From: Allodiplogaster sudhausi
Taxonomy: Eukaryota; Nematoda; Chromadorea; Rhabditida; Diplogasteridae
DNA: 64,000 nucleotides
NCBI GenBank assembly: GCA_945643635.1
Contig: CALZFC010000090.1
Location: 1-64,000, forward strand
Direction: 5' to 3'
The translations under genes were made by a program, and so were the position numbers. Positions 47,692 to 59,060 of the stretch are shown piece by piece. The notes beneath the pieces are model-generated. The model saw only the letters and a program-made list of their open reading frames with translations. It had not been told where the DNA came from and ran no database searches. Each line of letters starts with the position of its first letter. The first letter of the stretch is position 1.

Positions 47692-50600
47692 ATGGCCTCC
47701 TCCGACACAGACTTTGATATCGATCGCCAGGTTTCATTTGTTTTTCTTCACAACCAAATTTAATTTGTTCGATTTTATGCTGTTATAATCATACCGAAGC
47801 ATATTTTATTTTTATTTAAAAGTCCTAAAAGTTTTATTTATTTCTAAAGATGATTTTATATTGTTTCGATGGCGAACTTGCCGTTGTTTTCATGCCGTTA
47901 CTGCGTTTGAGTCTATTCATCGATTTCATATAGCATGTTCTATTCGTTACCCCAAGTGCTGAACAAGGGCGGCGCATGCGCCGTGTTGAACCCCCCCCCC
48001 CCCCCCCCGGCCGGCACAAAATCCCGTTGAACCCCCCTGAAGTCATTTTTTCGGCTTTGTTCCCCCCGGCCTGGAGTCTTGCGCCGGACCTTGTTCAGCT
48101 ATAGTTCCCCCCGACATGTTATTAGCGTTAGCGTTGTTGCAGCAAAAGCTTCACATCATAGAATGGGAGCATCTCAATCTCTGGAAGTTCTACCCGATGG
48201 CCATCACTTCATCATGGGCCATCCGCTGCTTTCTGTATGCTTGCCAAAGTTTTCTTTTTTTTTTCTTTTTTTTTCTTTCCAACATTACTCCCTTCGCCTT
48301 TAACTTATTTTGCCATAATTACGAGTATCATTTATAAGATTGAAGTTGTCTTTTTGTTAAGCCTGTCATTCTCATCATCTTTTAAGAGTGTAGTTTGATT
48401 TCTCGAAAGCAAAATCGAAAAAAAAATACACGGTCATAGTTGAAGAAGCCACCTAAAAAAGACATAAATTTTAATTTATGATTTTGTATTATCGCAATAT
48501 TTACTTTTAAATATAATGATGAAAATAATGAACGATTGAGGTACCCGATGTCGGTGGTGAAGAGTCGTCTTCAGCTGCAGAAGCAGAACAACGTCTACCG
48601 CGGGATGCGGCATGCCTTCGTCGACATTGTCCGCCGCGAGGGCGTCGGCGCCCTCTACAGGGTATGTATGTTTATGCTGGCGCCAGAGTTGGACGCCGGC
48701 GGCAAAAAAGTATTCAAAAAAATAATGGTACTAGAATGATTCGTTAATCGTTTATCATCTGTCTGTTTTATTCCTTAATAACATACTATTAGAAATTATT
48801 GTGTTAGAATCTTGCCAATAATCCGGTTATTTATATGGAAAAAGTAATAAATTGAAGTGATCTTAAAACGCTTTAGGGCTTCTGGATGACTCTTCCGCAG
48901 ATAAGCGCTTCCTTCCTGTACTCGTCCACTTACGAGAGGACGCGAGATCTACTTCAGGTTCAGCCAACTACAGTACTCTTTTAACTGGGTACTGTATATT
49001 CGGGTGATTCGTTCCATTGAAAATGGGAGTGAGAGAATTAACGAGCGACTAATTGTAAGGCGGCTTATAGCACTCTAGAAACCTGGATACTGTATTTGTG
49101 CATATCCAAAAAAGTAAATAATTCAGACCCGACTTGGCATCAAGGACCCTGCGCTCGTCTCCGCCTTGGCTGGTGTGTGATTTTTTACCATTAATTTTTT
49201 TAAGTAGCCTTTATTGTATTTCCTTTTTTAACCAACTTCATTTAGATAAATTTTAGTCTTATATTTCAGAAACTTTATTAGTCTTCTTTTTATATTTGTC
49301 TTAAGACTTAATCTTTCTTTTCTCTCCAGGAGCCGCGGCTTCTCCAATGGCTCAGCTGGTCTTTGTGCCCACCGACATCATTGCACAGCACATGATGGTC
49401 CATAACCAGGTTGGAGAGATACAGAGAGCGAAATGAAAGTGGGGAAAGATAGAGAGAAAGAGAGAGTGAGAGCGGAAGAAAATACAAACCAAGAGATGAA
49501 AGGAAAAAAGTTCAGTGAGAGATAGCGGGAGGAAAGAGGGAGAGAGAGAGAAGGAGAGAGAGAGAGAGAGAGAATTGCCTTCAGTCGACCACGTTCTCTG
49601 GCGGAAGGAGTAATGTGGCGATGGCGGAAGCGTTGAGGAAGGACGGTCTGGAGGGGCGGCGTACACTCGGCTTGCGAGTGGCTGCTGCCATCTACAGGGT
49701 CGACGGATTCAAGGGGTTCTACAGGTAGTAATTTTGTTCTTCTTTTATTTTTATTTATATATTTTATTTTATTTACTTACTTTTCTTAATTACTAGTTCA
49801 CTGAATTCGCGTGTCATATATTTATTTACTTAATAGATATGATTTTAAAAAATTAAGGCACCTTTTCTGCGGTTTAATTGTTCGAAAATGTGGATTTGTT
49901 AATTGGTTGATATGGCTTCCATGGTAGTGCTTAGACTGAGATCTAACTGTAGTACTTACTTAAGACTGTAAATTGTTTGTGTTCATCTCTTTTATTGTGT
50001 CTGATGGTAAGCCAATCGAAAATATGGCAAAAGACGTTCCCTTGCGAATTATTAAAAAAAATTATTATTAAACTCCGTTCTGTTGAGATATTTAAACCCA
50101 AACAGGTTTGACTCCCACAGGTTTTCCATTGTGATACCTCGCCATTTGTTTGTGTCGTGAGACTTAGGATTACGATTGAGTGTTTTAGTTTAGTTTAGTG
50201 GGATTACATTTGCGAGAGGCAAGACTATTAATTAATAATACTAATTAATTACATTGTTGAATGCAAGGTGTCATCGCATCTGCTTACGACTTCCTTTTCC
50301 CTTTCCAGAGGCTTCTTCTCAGCCATCATGCTGTACATCCCATCGACGATGGTCTTCTGGTCGACGTACTACCATATGCTGGACATTCTCAAGAAGACAC
50401 GGGAAAGCGTCGCAGATTCTGGTAAGAGAGAAAAAAAACAAAAATGGAATTTGGCTTTTATCCTCAAATTTGGTACATTGAAATTATTACATGAAATCGC
50501 ATTTTAACTGAGCTTTCATGATTTTTTTATTAACTTATTAAGTTTACTGCACCTGCGTGAGGAATACAACTAACAATAGGTTTTAAAGAAATTAGGTTAA

Positions 50601-51526
50601 CTTATAAAAATGATATGTAAAGTGATGAAAAGATTGCTCCTGTTTAGCTGATTTGGCAATTAATTAGACGTTTGTTGCCGTTTTTAACAAGTTCAATTTT
50701 ATACTGCTTATTATTAGGGGAGTTTAATAACGAATGAAAATGATGCATATTGTAGATGACGAAGCAGGCAAGAATGAAAGGAAAAGCTCGTCACCCTCGG
50801 GCTCTTATCCTTATCTCTTCCTCGATCAAGCCATAGCTGGCTCAGTCGGCGGAGTTATCGCTGCCATCTGCACGAATCCGCTGGAAATGTTGAGGATTCG
50901 TCTCCAGGTTTGACGAGAATCTAACGGTTTTTCCCCTCTAATTTAAACGGAATATATCCGTTTACTCTTACCTGAAGTTTCCATTGTAAAGAAAATACAT
51001 TCCGTTCTTATACCGTTCTTTTAGCTAGACTGCTGGGGATGCTGATAATAGCGATATATTCATCGATATTTACAACAACAAAAAACAACAAGTTGAGGTC
51101 CATCGAACGTCATACAGCGAAACGGTCCGCAGGCTGTGGAAGCATGAAGGAAAGCGCGTCTTCACAAAGGTTGGCGGTCTTTCACTTACCATTTAATTTG
51201 ATTATTTTTACACAGTACATTGATTGTGACTCGCATTTTGCTGATTTACGTTTGCTTTCAATGCGTCTCTCTGAAATTAATATTCTTGACCAAACATAAT
51301 GTGTACATTTATTCTTGGAAAATTTAGAAGAGAAAAATATTTGTATTATTTATCTGATGAAAAATTTTTCTCTTTTATTTAACAGAAAATAAAACGAAAT
51401 AAAATTTAGGGACTTGCTCCGCGAATCTTGAACAACGCGCTCTACTCGAGTCTTATTATGCTTGGCTACGAGACGGTGAAGAAGTGCTGTGTCTTGCCAG
51501 AGTTTCGAGAGCACGTCGTATGGTAG
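47692..51526 (+). CDS. slc25a44-like: SLC25A44-like mitochondrial carrier
   Basis: Inner-membrane carrier. The mammalian relative imports branched-chain amino acids into mitochondria. Eleven exons close in phase to 373 aa: 47692-47730, 48143-48234, 48541-48661, 48877-48957, 49127-49172, 49330-49409, 49585-49724, 50309-50421, 50756-50907, 51029-51169, 51410-51526. IIEWEHLNLWKFYPMAI near the N terminus is the SLC25A44 hallmark (IIEWEHLDKKKFY). Three carrier repeats are visible: LYPMSVVKSRLQLQ, VFVPTDIIAQHMMV (the unusual second signature, with Gln/His instead of Lys/Arg, as in SLC25A44) and TNPLEMLRIRLQ. GALYRGFW and GFKGFYRGFF are the usual post-helix motifs. It is about 60 residues longer than the human protein, mostly in loops between repeats 2 and 3 and in exon 10. 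A small inverted-repeat element sits in intron 1. Confidence 0.92.
47958..48099. mobile_element. MITE-like element with C18 run in carrier intron 1
   Basis: GCTGAACAAGGGCGGCGCA at the left end pairs with TGCGCCGGACCTTGTTCAGC at the right end (about 19 bp, two mismatches), 142 bp in all. The interior is C-rich, with an 18-base poly-C (47991-48008) and repeated TTGAACCCCCC / GTTCCCCCC. It has no coding capacity. The AT-rich flanks and sharp ends suggest insertion. Confidence 0.6.
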
Positions 51527-51539
51527 CACGTTTATTCAT

Positions 51540-52550
51540 CGGCTACCGTAACCCGTTCGAACCTACCGTAACCCATACGGGCAGTTATCCCCTCTCTGAT
51601 ACGGTAGAGAGTGCTGTTATTGCGCAGCGAATTTGGAAGACATTATAAGTGTTACTGTTGTCAAGAGTTTTCTGGGTAGTTTTACCCGTTGCCAAAACAA
51701 AGCTAATAGTTCTTTTTCATGCAATTTGTTTAGGCTGTCTCATTGAGCTTTTTTCTGCTGCGAAACTCACTATACAAAGGCTGACAGAAGATTTTATTTT
51801 ATTAGAATAGCCATTTCCGGTGTTTACAGAATAGGCAAATGAAATCAGTACTTCTTAAAACGTTCACCTTGACAGTTGTCATAATGTGCCAAATTATTAT
51901 GATGCAACAAACTTTGTAAGCGAAAACAGTGCTGGGTTTCATGCTTTCGCCAGTTAGTTTTATTTCTTCCTTACTGTCGCTCCGGTACGTTTTCTTCCTC
52001 TGCTTAGTCCTCCCCCCATATTTTACAACTACCTCGTCTAGCTTACTTGGAAAGAAAGAAAAAAAATTTGTAAAGTCTTCTCGAAGCCTTATTTTATGCA
52101 GAGCCTGATGACTACTTTCTATGCTGACTTGTATTTTTTCTATTCTGCTATGACTAACTAGTAAACCAATTTTTGCTTGTTTTACCAACTAGGGCTAGAG
52201 TAAATGTTTATTTACTTTTGAGATATATTCTTGTGTTCTTCGAGCGTGCCAGCCGAAAGAAAATAGTTCGCTTCCTTCGCTTGATTTTGTGATATTCATA
52301 CTTGGATTTGTCTAGATAGTTCTTTCGAAAGGAACTTTTACTTATCATTTGGTGTGTTCCGCAATGTGATAGGCTTACGGTATGTGTTATGTTAGGATTA
52401 TCTCAGATTCCATAGACAGTTGAGAAGAAAGTTTTTTTTCTTGATAAACTGCAACAATCGAAATGATTATCGGAGATCTATGTTTGGTCCGTACCAAAGA
52501 ATTCTACCTTCATTTTACTAAATTCTTCGTGAGTTTGAGACGGTCTATCG
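51540..52550. other. Carrier 3' flank and intergenic
   Basis: No canonical AATAAA close to the stop. CCGTAACCCGTTCGAACC / CCGTAACCCATACGG is a short direct repeat at 51545-51580. A minus frame at 51802-52188 is open for 128 codons but has no splice or domain support and AT-rich codons. Confidence 0.3.
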
Positions 52551-52559
52551 CATCCTACT

Positions 52560-52560
52560 T

Positions 52561-52646
<86 letters not shown>

Positions 52647-52795
52647 CTCCTCTTTCTCTAGCTCTCTCTCTCACTCTCTCTCTATCTCCTTCTCTAGCTC
52701 TCTCTCTATCTCCATCTCTAGCTCTCTCTCTCTTTCTCTCTCTCTCTATCTCTCACTCTCTCTCTCTCTCTCTCTCTCTCTGTTTCTCACTTTTT
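52560..52795 (+). repeat. Long CT microsatellite
   Basis: About 80 bases of uninterrupted CT (52560-52640), then CT with TCTAG and TCTATCT variants. It lies directly upstream of the L13 gene, 40-280 bases before its ATG. Confidence 0.9.
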
Positions 52796-52836
52796 AATTC
52801 TTCCTGGCTACTGTCTTTAGCTTGAGAGTGACTCCA

Positions 52837-54292
52837 ATGTCCTCCATACGCTCCTCCCGCCTTTCGCGCGCCTTCCAGTGGTACCAATTCGCGAGGCAAT
52901 GGCATCTTATCGATGCGAATCAGCAGGTGAGAAAGGCTGACTAAATCGGAGGGAACGAATTCAGGACGTAATGGTAGTTACGCTCACGTCGAGAGAATAA
53001 CGCTTTGTTTCACTAAAGTCCAGAAAGAGTTCTCCAGAGAAACAGCTGTAATCAATGGATATAGCAGCCAGCGATAAGAATGTGCCTCCATTATGTCGAA
53101 TTAAACGGGTTCTGCTTCTTCTGAAAAAAAAACATTAAAATAAAAACTATTCAATTGGGTGGTGACTGAGCGGCTGTACAAAGAGTGATGACGACTGTTC
53201 AGGATGCATTCAAGCTTGGAGAGAAGGTCGCAACGCATCTCGCAGGGAAGCACAAACCAATCTGGCATCCCGAGACGGACTGTTGAGATCATGTGGCGGT
53301 GAGTGAGGGGGAGAGAGAGAGATTGATATCAAAGAGAGAGAGAGAAAATGAGGCAGAGATTGAGATCAGAGAGAGAGTGAGAGAGATAGAGAGAGGGCGA
53401 CATACGAAAGAGAGAAGGGGATGGAGAGAAAGAGAGAGAAAGACTAGTTGTGAGATGCGAAAGAAATCGAGAGAAGAAATAATCGTGACTTGACAGAAAA
53501 TATCCTCTTGTTTCTTGATTGTTCGGAATGTTTTAGTACCTTTTTCAGGTCATAAACTGCAAAGATGTCGCTATGCATGGATTCGACTGGAAGCACACTC
53601 TCTTTCACTTTGACAAGGTTTGGCACATTCTGAGACTACTGTATTTTTCTAGATTAAGGGATTACTGTACTTTCTAAAAATTCGTATTCTTCAATTTGTC
53701 TAGTATGCAAAAGAGAACTAGTACTACTTATTTAATTTGTCGACATTAGTTTAGGTACCTTTGAAAACCAGGGATATAAAAATTGATTTCCGGGCCTTTG
53801 AAACGTAAAAAAGGTATTCGGTAAAACAACCAAGGGAATGGTCTACCCATAGAAAGACATGAAAAAAGGATGATGTCACTGAAAGTTTTTATTAATATTA
53901 TTTATGATATTTTTTATCTTTTTATTCTTTTTTTTGTGAAAGTTTTTATTATTATTTTTTTATTATCTTTAATATTTTTATATATTTTTCTTTTGGTTAA
54001 AACTTATTGTTATTATTTTTATTATGTATAATATTATTATCTGCTTTATCTTTTGATGATGTGCAATAAAAATAAATGACTGCTTCTTCCTGGCCAGGGC
54101 TATCCGCGCTCCAAAGCAGACATCCCTGCTTGGCAGATTCACGAATTCGACCAGTGCAGAATCGTCTTCCTCGCAGTCTACAAAGTCAGCCGTTCTTTCT
54201 CATCCTCCATTTCGTTTCTCTCTCTCTCTCTCTCCCTCTCTCTCTCTCTCTTCTCCCTCCCTCTTTGTTTATCACTCTCTATATATGTTTCG

Positions 54293-54333
<41 letters not shown>

Positions 54334-54799
54334 TCTCTCTCCCTTATCTCGTACTCTCTCTCTCCCTCTCTCTCGTCTATGTTCCTCTCTCTCCTCCCTC
54401 TCCCTCTTCTCTTTCCCTCTCTTCTCTTTCTCTCTCTCTCTCTCACTCTCCCTTTCAGGCCCTTGGCAACAACCTCCCCCGCCGCCATCACATCCAGCGC
54501 CTTCACCTCTTCCCCGACGATCAAATGCCTGATTTTGTGCGCGGCAACATTGGCAACGTGGTTTGTGTGGATTCATATTCTTTTAGAAATTTTACATTTA
54601 GACATAAGATATATACTATGTAGTTCAAATTTTTTGCTTTCTAATGACCTAGATACTTGACCTTGATATACTTTCAAAGTTTCTTTTCCAATTTGTTCTT
54701 CTATTTTTCTCGTTCTCTTTCTCTATCTTTCACTTTCGCTTTCTCTATTTCTCTCTCATCCCTCTGTTCTACTCTCTTTCCCTAGTTGTTTTTTTTTGC

Positions 54800-54834
<35 letters not shown>

Positions 54835-55587
54835 TTCTCTCTCTCCCCTCTCTCTCCCGTTCTCTCTCTCTCCCTCTCTCTCTCTCTCTCCTTCTCTCTC
54901 TCTCTCCTCTCTCTTTTTCCTCTCTCTCTCCTCTCTCTCCATCTCTCTCTCCCTCTCAGCTCCAACCGGTGCAGCCGGTAGTTCGCCGTGCCGATCAGTA
55001 CACAGCTGAAGAGCGAGCCGCCGTTCCTCAAATCGTCAAATTCCGGTGATATATTTATTTTTTATTTCTGTTTTGTTCAAACATTATATATATATATATA
55101 TATATTCGTTTATTACTTATTTATTTTGTAATTGTCTGCCCCATAAATCGTTTTTTTAATCTTTATTGTGACGAAATAGAAATGAAACTTTGCTATTTGA
55201 GTGATGACAAGTGGGTTAATTTTGTGCGAAAATGTTGCTCTTTTATTTATTTATTATTGCTGCCTCGCCGAATTATTAATTTTATGTATGATAATTTACC
55301 TAGCAAATTACTTTCAGTTTCGATGTGAACTAAATAAGCATGTTTATTTGCTGTTTTTATTTATTTATTTATAAATAAATAAATAAAAATATGTTAGAAG
55401 ATTTAAATAAATGAATTGATATTTAAATACATGAATAAATGGTTATTTGAGTGCCGACCACCTCGTGGACTGGGAGAGGCCCGTCGAGAATCCAGGCAGA
55501 CATCCCAGGCCAGGCGAGCGACCACCGAAGGAGGTCAAGGCACCAGAGAAGAAGAGTCCTGCCGATGGCAAGAAGGGAAAGAAATAA
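52837..55587 (+). CDS. mrpl-13: Mitochondrial ribosomal protein L13 (uL13m), in-frame TGA at codon 58
   Basis: Large-subunit mitoribosome protein. Seven exons: 52837-52926, 53203-53298, 53549-53617, 54098-54184, 54459-54560, 54960-55045, 55452-55587, 222 codons with every junction in phase. Matches to uL13m: FQWYQFARQWHLIDANQQ, HLAGKHKPIWHPETDC, VINCKDVAMHG, KGYPRSKADIPAWQIHEFD, NLPRRHHIQRLHLFPDDQMP and DQYTAEERAAVPQI. The C terminus has a Lys/Pro-rich extension ending in DGKKGKK, so the protein is longer than human MRPL13 (178 aa). The conserved DCGDHV motif reads DC-TGA-DHV (53284-53286): one base change from GGA. Exon 2 cannot be shortened to avoid it without breaking phase. It is either a nonsense allele, a sequence error or an unusual event. 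The last acceptor is TTTGAG. Confidence 0.88.
54218..54955 (+). repeat. CT tracts in introns 4 and 5 of L13
   Basis: CT-rich 54218-54455 ends directly in the CTTTCAG acceptor of exon 5. CT-rich 54805-54957 ends in the CTCTCAG acceptor of exon 6. The microsatellites themselves serve as greatly extended polypyrimidine tracts. Confidence 0.85.
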
Positions 55588-55599
55588 CAAGTGCAAGGA

Positions 55600-56270
55600 G
55601 CACTGTAGGAGAGGGCTTATACGGTAGACTTTTGCAATTTTGAATTGAATCTGAATGCATATATATGAGTCGAGCATTTGTTTCAGAGCTCTCTCTTGTT
55701 TTTATTGTGTTGTTACATTGTTGGAGTTTGTGTTCAATTTAAAAAAGAACTTTTATTTAAATGTATATCAACTGTATTGTTGCAAAGAAGGATACATGTG
55801 GAGTACCGAAGAAAACCACGAAGCAAATTAGATGAAAATCGGGAATGGGCTGCATCAGAAAAAGTCCCAAACATTTTCGGATGTAAGAGAAGTAATATCT
55901 AACATTGAATAGCATAGTGAGGACTCAATCCTATCAGATTGTGAGCCCGCTCTCGTCTTTTATATCTTCCAGTTGAACATATATTTGAATATTCCGTAAA
56001 AGATTGGGTGAACTCTGTACTTTCTATCACATCTTTTTCGTGATGTATTCAAAATGCCATCTTATCAAACTAATTTTCAGAAACAAAATGGCAAATTAGT
56101 AGTGCAAACAATTCTTAACTCCATTGTGGGAAGGATCATTTCTGTCGTCATTTCTACGCTCAGCACCCGCGGCAGTCGGTCTACTTCCTTCGTTCTCTCC
56201 CCGCTCTCCCCTCCGTCTGCTTCTCTCTCCCTCTTCTTCCTTTCTCTGCTTCTCTGCCCTCTCTACTCCG
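55600..56270. other. Intergenic
   Basis: No gene. C/T-rich sequence at 56160-56275 just before the ATG at 56280 is the likely 5' UTR or promoter of the next gene. Confidence 0.4.
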
Positions 56271-56279
56271 CTTAGAGAG

Positions 56280-58509
56280 ATGGGCAACGCCAACGACAAG
56301 TCCAAGAAGGAGGCAGCTCCGTCGGAGAAACCCGCTGTGACAGAGGTCTCTTATAATCTTTCTAAATTAAGTAACGAGTCAAGAATAGAAGATTTGAAGA
56401 TGCTGAGGGCGGAATCATTCGAAAAAATTTGGAAAATATTTCTGGGGAAAAATAAATCGTTATTCCCTGACAACATTGATATCACTAGAAACGATATTCG
56501 GTGTCTGATTAATTTTACAAGCAATATCCGTGTTTTACAAGCAATATTCGTGTTTATCATGAATTTGTTCATTCCAATACGCCAATTTGATTTGGTGTTT
56601 GTTATCGGAGTGTGAAAATTCCATTTATTTCTAGAAGAAAGCCCAGAGCTCGCCAACCAGATTGGCTTCAACCACTCAGGTGCCCCCGTCCTCTTCCGCG
56701 CCCGAGGTTTCGACCACGACGAAATGATTGTTTATCTACCAAGTTGTCATGGTGGACATAACATGTGGCAAAATTATTCACTTGACCAAAGAATCTTAAA
56801 TGGAATATTAAATCATTGAGAATTTATCTCCATCAAAATAGATTTTTTTACTTCAGAAATGCCAATAATGTCGGCGATCGGAAAGCAATTCTATATATGT
56901 CAAATATTTGAGACTTGTAATTATTTATCTATTTTCAGAAGGTCCCGACTCCGTCGGTTACTTCGACCTCTGCGGCGCCATCCACTTCCGGGATCCAGAA
57001 GGAGCAGGTTTCTGGTAAAATATATGAAATTATCCTCCAAAAATCGGGTAAGAATACCAAATATGAACCCCCGATGCTACTGCTCCTCGAGCCACTGCGC
57101 TCAAGGAGCGGCAACAATGGGATTGATATTTGATATTCTTAACCATGGTCAGGCAGTGGCATCCACGAAACGACATCTGTGACGACCTCACACCCCCCTC
57201 CCCACTTCAATTCTATCAATCAAAACTAATAACATTGTTCACTTGAATAAAGAAAGGGGTGGACATTACACGAAATTTTTTATGTCTGGCGATCAATGCA
57301 TTGACATATTTGATGCTCGTATTTATCTAAATATTTTCAGAAGTCCCCGGCTCCGTCGGCTACTTCGGCCTCTGGGGCGCCCTCCACTTCCGGGATAAAG
57401 AAGGAGCAGGTTTATGGGCAACGATATAAAATTATCCTTCAAAACTTGGGTAAGAATATCAAATATCTCGAGCCTCTGAGCAACTACGAGGTCAGGCAGT
57501 AGCGTCCACTGCCCGGCATCTTCGACGACCTCACCCCACTTCAATTCTCTCAATCAATCACTTAGCTGTCACATAGATGACGTTTTCTTCACATATTTGT
57601 GCTATTAAATCGAACTATTAATTTGATGATCGATAACTAAATGTATAAATAAGATTTAATATTTTCTTTATTCTCTTCAGGCTCTTGTTCCGGTGACGCA
57701 GCCCGACTCCGCGGCCTCTGAAAATGTCGGTTCTGGATGAATCTTGGAAGAAAGCTCTAGACACATAAATGAGATTAAAATAAAATAAATACAAAGTTAG
57801 TGAAAATTTAGCTTAAATATTTTCAGAAGGCCCCGACTCCGTCGGCTACTTCGGCCTCTGCTGCGCCGTCCACTTCAGGGATCCAGAAGGAGCAGGTTTC
57901 TTGGCAAAGATATATAAAAGTATCCTTCATAAATCGGGTAAGAATATAAAATATAAATCCTGATGGATGTTACGGCTCCTCAAGTCTGTGCCGCCTCTGA
58001 GCAACGGCGAGGCCACGCAGTGGCACGCACGGCTCAGCATCTGCGACGACCCCCCCCACCCCTTCTCCAACTCCCTTGATCAATCACTAGGCTTTAATAC
58101 TGACAAACAAAGTTTTGTTCACATATTAGTGCTACAAAGTCGAAGTATTAATTTCTTGATCGACGAATATAAAGAATATAAAAAAGATTGAAATATTTTC
58201 TTTGTTCTTTTCAGGCTCTTGTCCCGGCAACGCAGCCGGACCCCGCGGCCTCTGACGATGTCGGTGCTATATGAATCTTGAAAGAAAGCAAAAAATCTAG
58301 GAAAATAAAGCATGAATTTTAAATGCAGGAGGAGATTAAAGAGGAGGACGCTCGTGGAGCGCCCGAGCCAGTTCAGCCTCCTCCAGCTGAGGCCAAGGCT
58401 AGCGAGGTCGACTACTTTCCATATCTCCGCCTTCTCATTCATCGCACTTCCTCCCTCTTCTCTCCCTCTTCTCCCTCACTCACTCACTCTCTCTTTTTCT
58501 TTATCTCAC

Positions 58510-58549
<40 letters not shown>

Positions 58550-58789
58550 CCACTCCATTGCAGAGAGTCCCTCAGGACGAAGGCGAATTGCTGGTCGAGC
58601 TGCCGGCATCTCCCTCTCCTCGGTCGCCAACCAAGGTGAATTCATGGAGAGAAAAGAGAACCGCTTGATCTTTCTCTGTAATATTAAACAATCGACGATT
58701 CTCAGCCAGTCGAAGCTGCAGCCATTGAAAAGTTGCCGATTGTAGAGAAGTTGGTCAATTATTCCGATTTGCAGCAGCCGCAGAAGTAG
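56280..58789 (+). CDS. Low-complexity, probably N-myristoylated protein made of duplicated exons
   Basis: Ten exons join, all in phase 0, to 222 aa: 56280-56345, 56635-56706, 56939-57007, 57341-57409, 57681-57725, 57827-57895, 58215-58259, 58329-58406, 58564-58635, 58706-58789. The start MGNANDKSKKE has Gly2 and a Ser/Lys-rich follow-up, as in N-myristoylated membrane-attached proteins (MARCKS/BASP style), though I recognise no homologue. The middle consists of a 23-residue exon present three times (pattern KxPxPSxTSxSxAPSTSGIx followed by KEQ) and a 15-residue exon present twice (ALVPxTQPDxAASxx). The C-terminal part is acidic/Pro-rich and ends with KLVNYSDLQQPQK. Exon 2 could alternatively end at 56679. 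It is predicted to be disordered. The role is unknown. Confidence 0.65.
56939..58259 (+). repeat. Tandem exon duplications in the myristoylated-protein gene
   Basis: Type-A exons at 56939, 57341 and 57827 (69 nt each) are near copies, including TTTTCAGAAG before and GAGCAGGTTT after. Type-B exons at 57681 and 58215 (45 nt each) share GGCTCTTGT, the donor GTCGGT and an in-frame TGA just past it. Introns after each A exon are also homologous (GGGTAAGAAT at about 57045, 57447 and 57936). Because all exons are phase 0 and multiples of 3, copies can be added or skipped without changing frame. Confidence 0.85.
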
Positions 58790-58932
58790 AAGAAGAGAGC
58801 GATTGACTGTGAAGCACTCCGTTGTTCTTCTTCTCCATCTAAACGATAAAGAACGGCCAGACTGGAGAGATCTTGAGAGCAGAGGCTTAAAACTTCACTA
58901 ATTAGATTCATTGGAACATTAAAGAAATTCAA

Positions 58933-58938
58933 AATAAA
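58933..58938 (+). terminator. AATAAA polyadenylation signal
   Basis: AATAAA about 145 bases after the TAG at 58787-58789, preceding a change in sequence character. The convergent channel gene ends at 59061, so the two 3' ends are about 120 bases apart. Confidence 0.6.
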
Positions 58939-59060
58939 AGGATATTCCACCGCCTCGTAGGGCGCCGCTTATCTTATCAGAATGCTCTCACGATCAGTGT
59001 CAATTCTGTTTTTGTATGCAAGCAGTTAAGATGGTATTTGGCAACTTTAATGGTCTGAGC

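Noticed and set aside
53284..53286. Selenocysteine or stop-codon reassignment to explain the TGA in L13
   Set aside because: The family has Gly at this site and other genes here end in TGA normally. A nonsense change or error is simpler.
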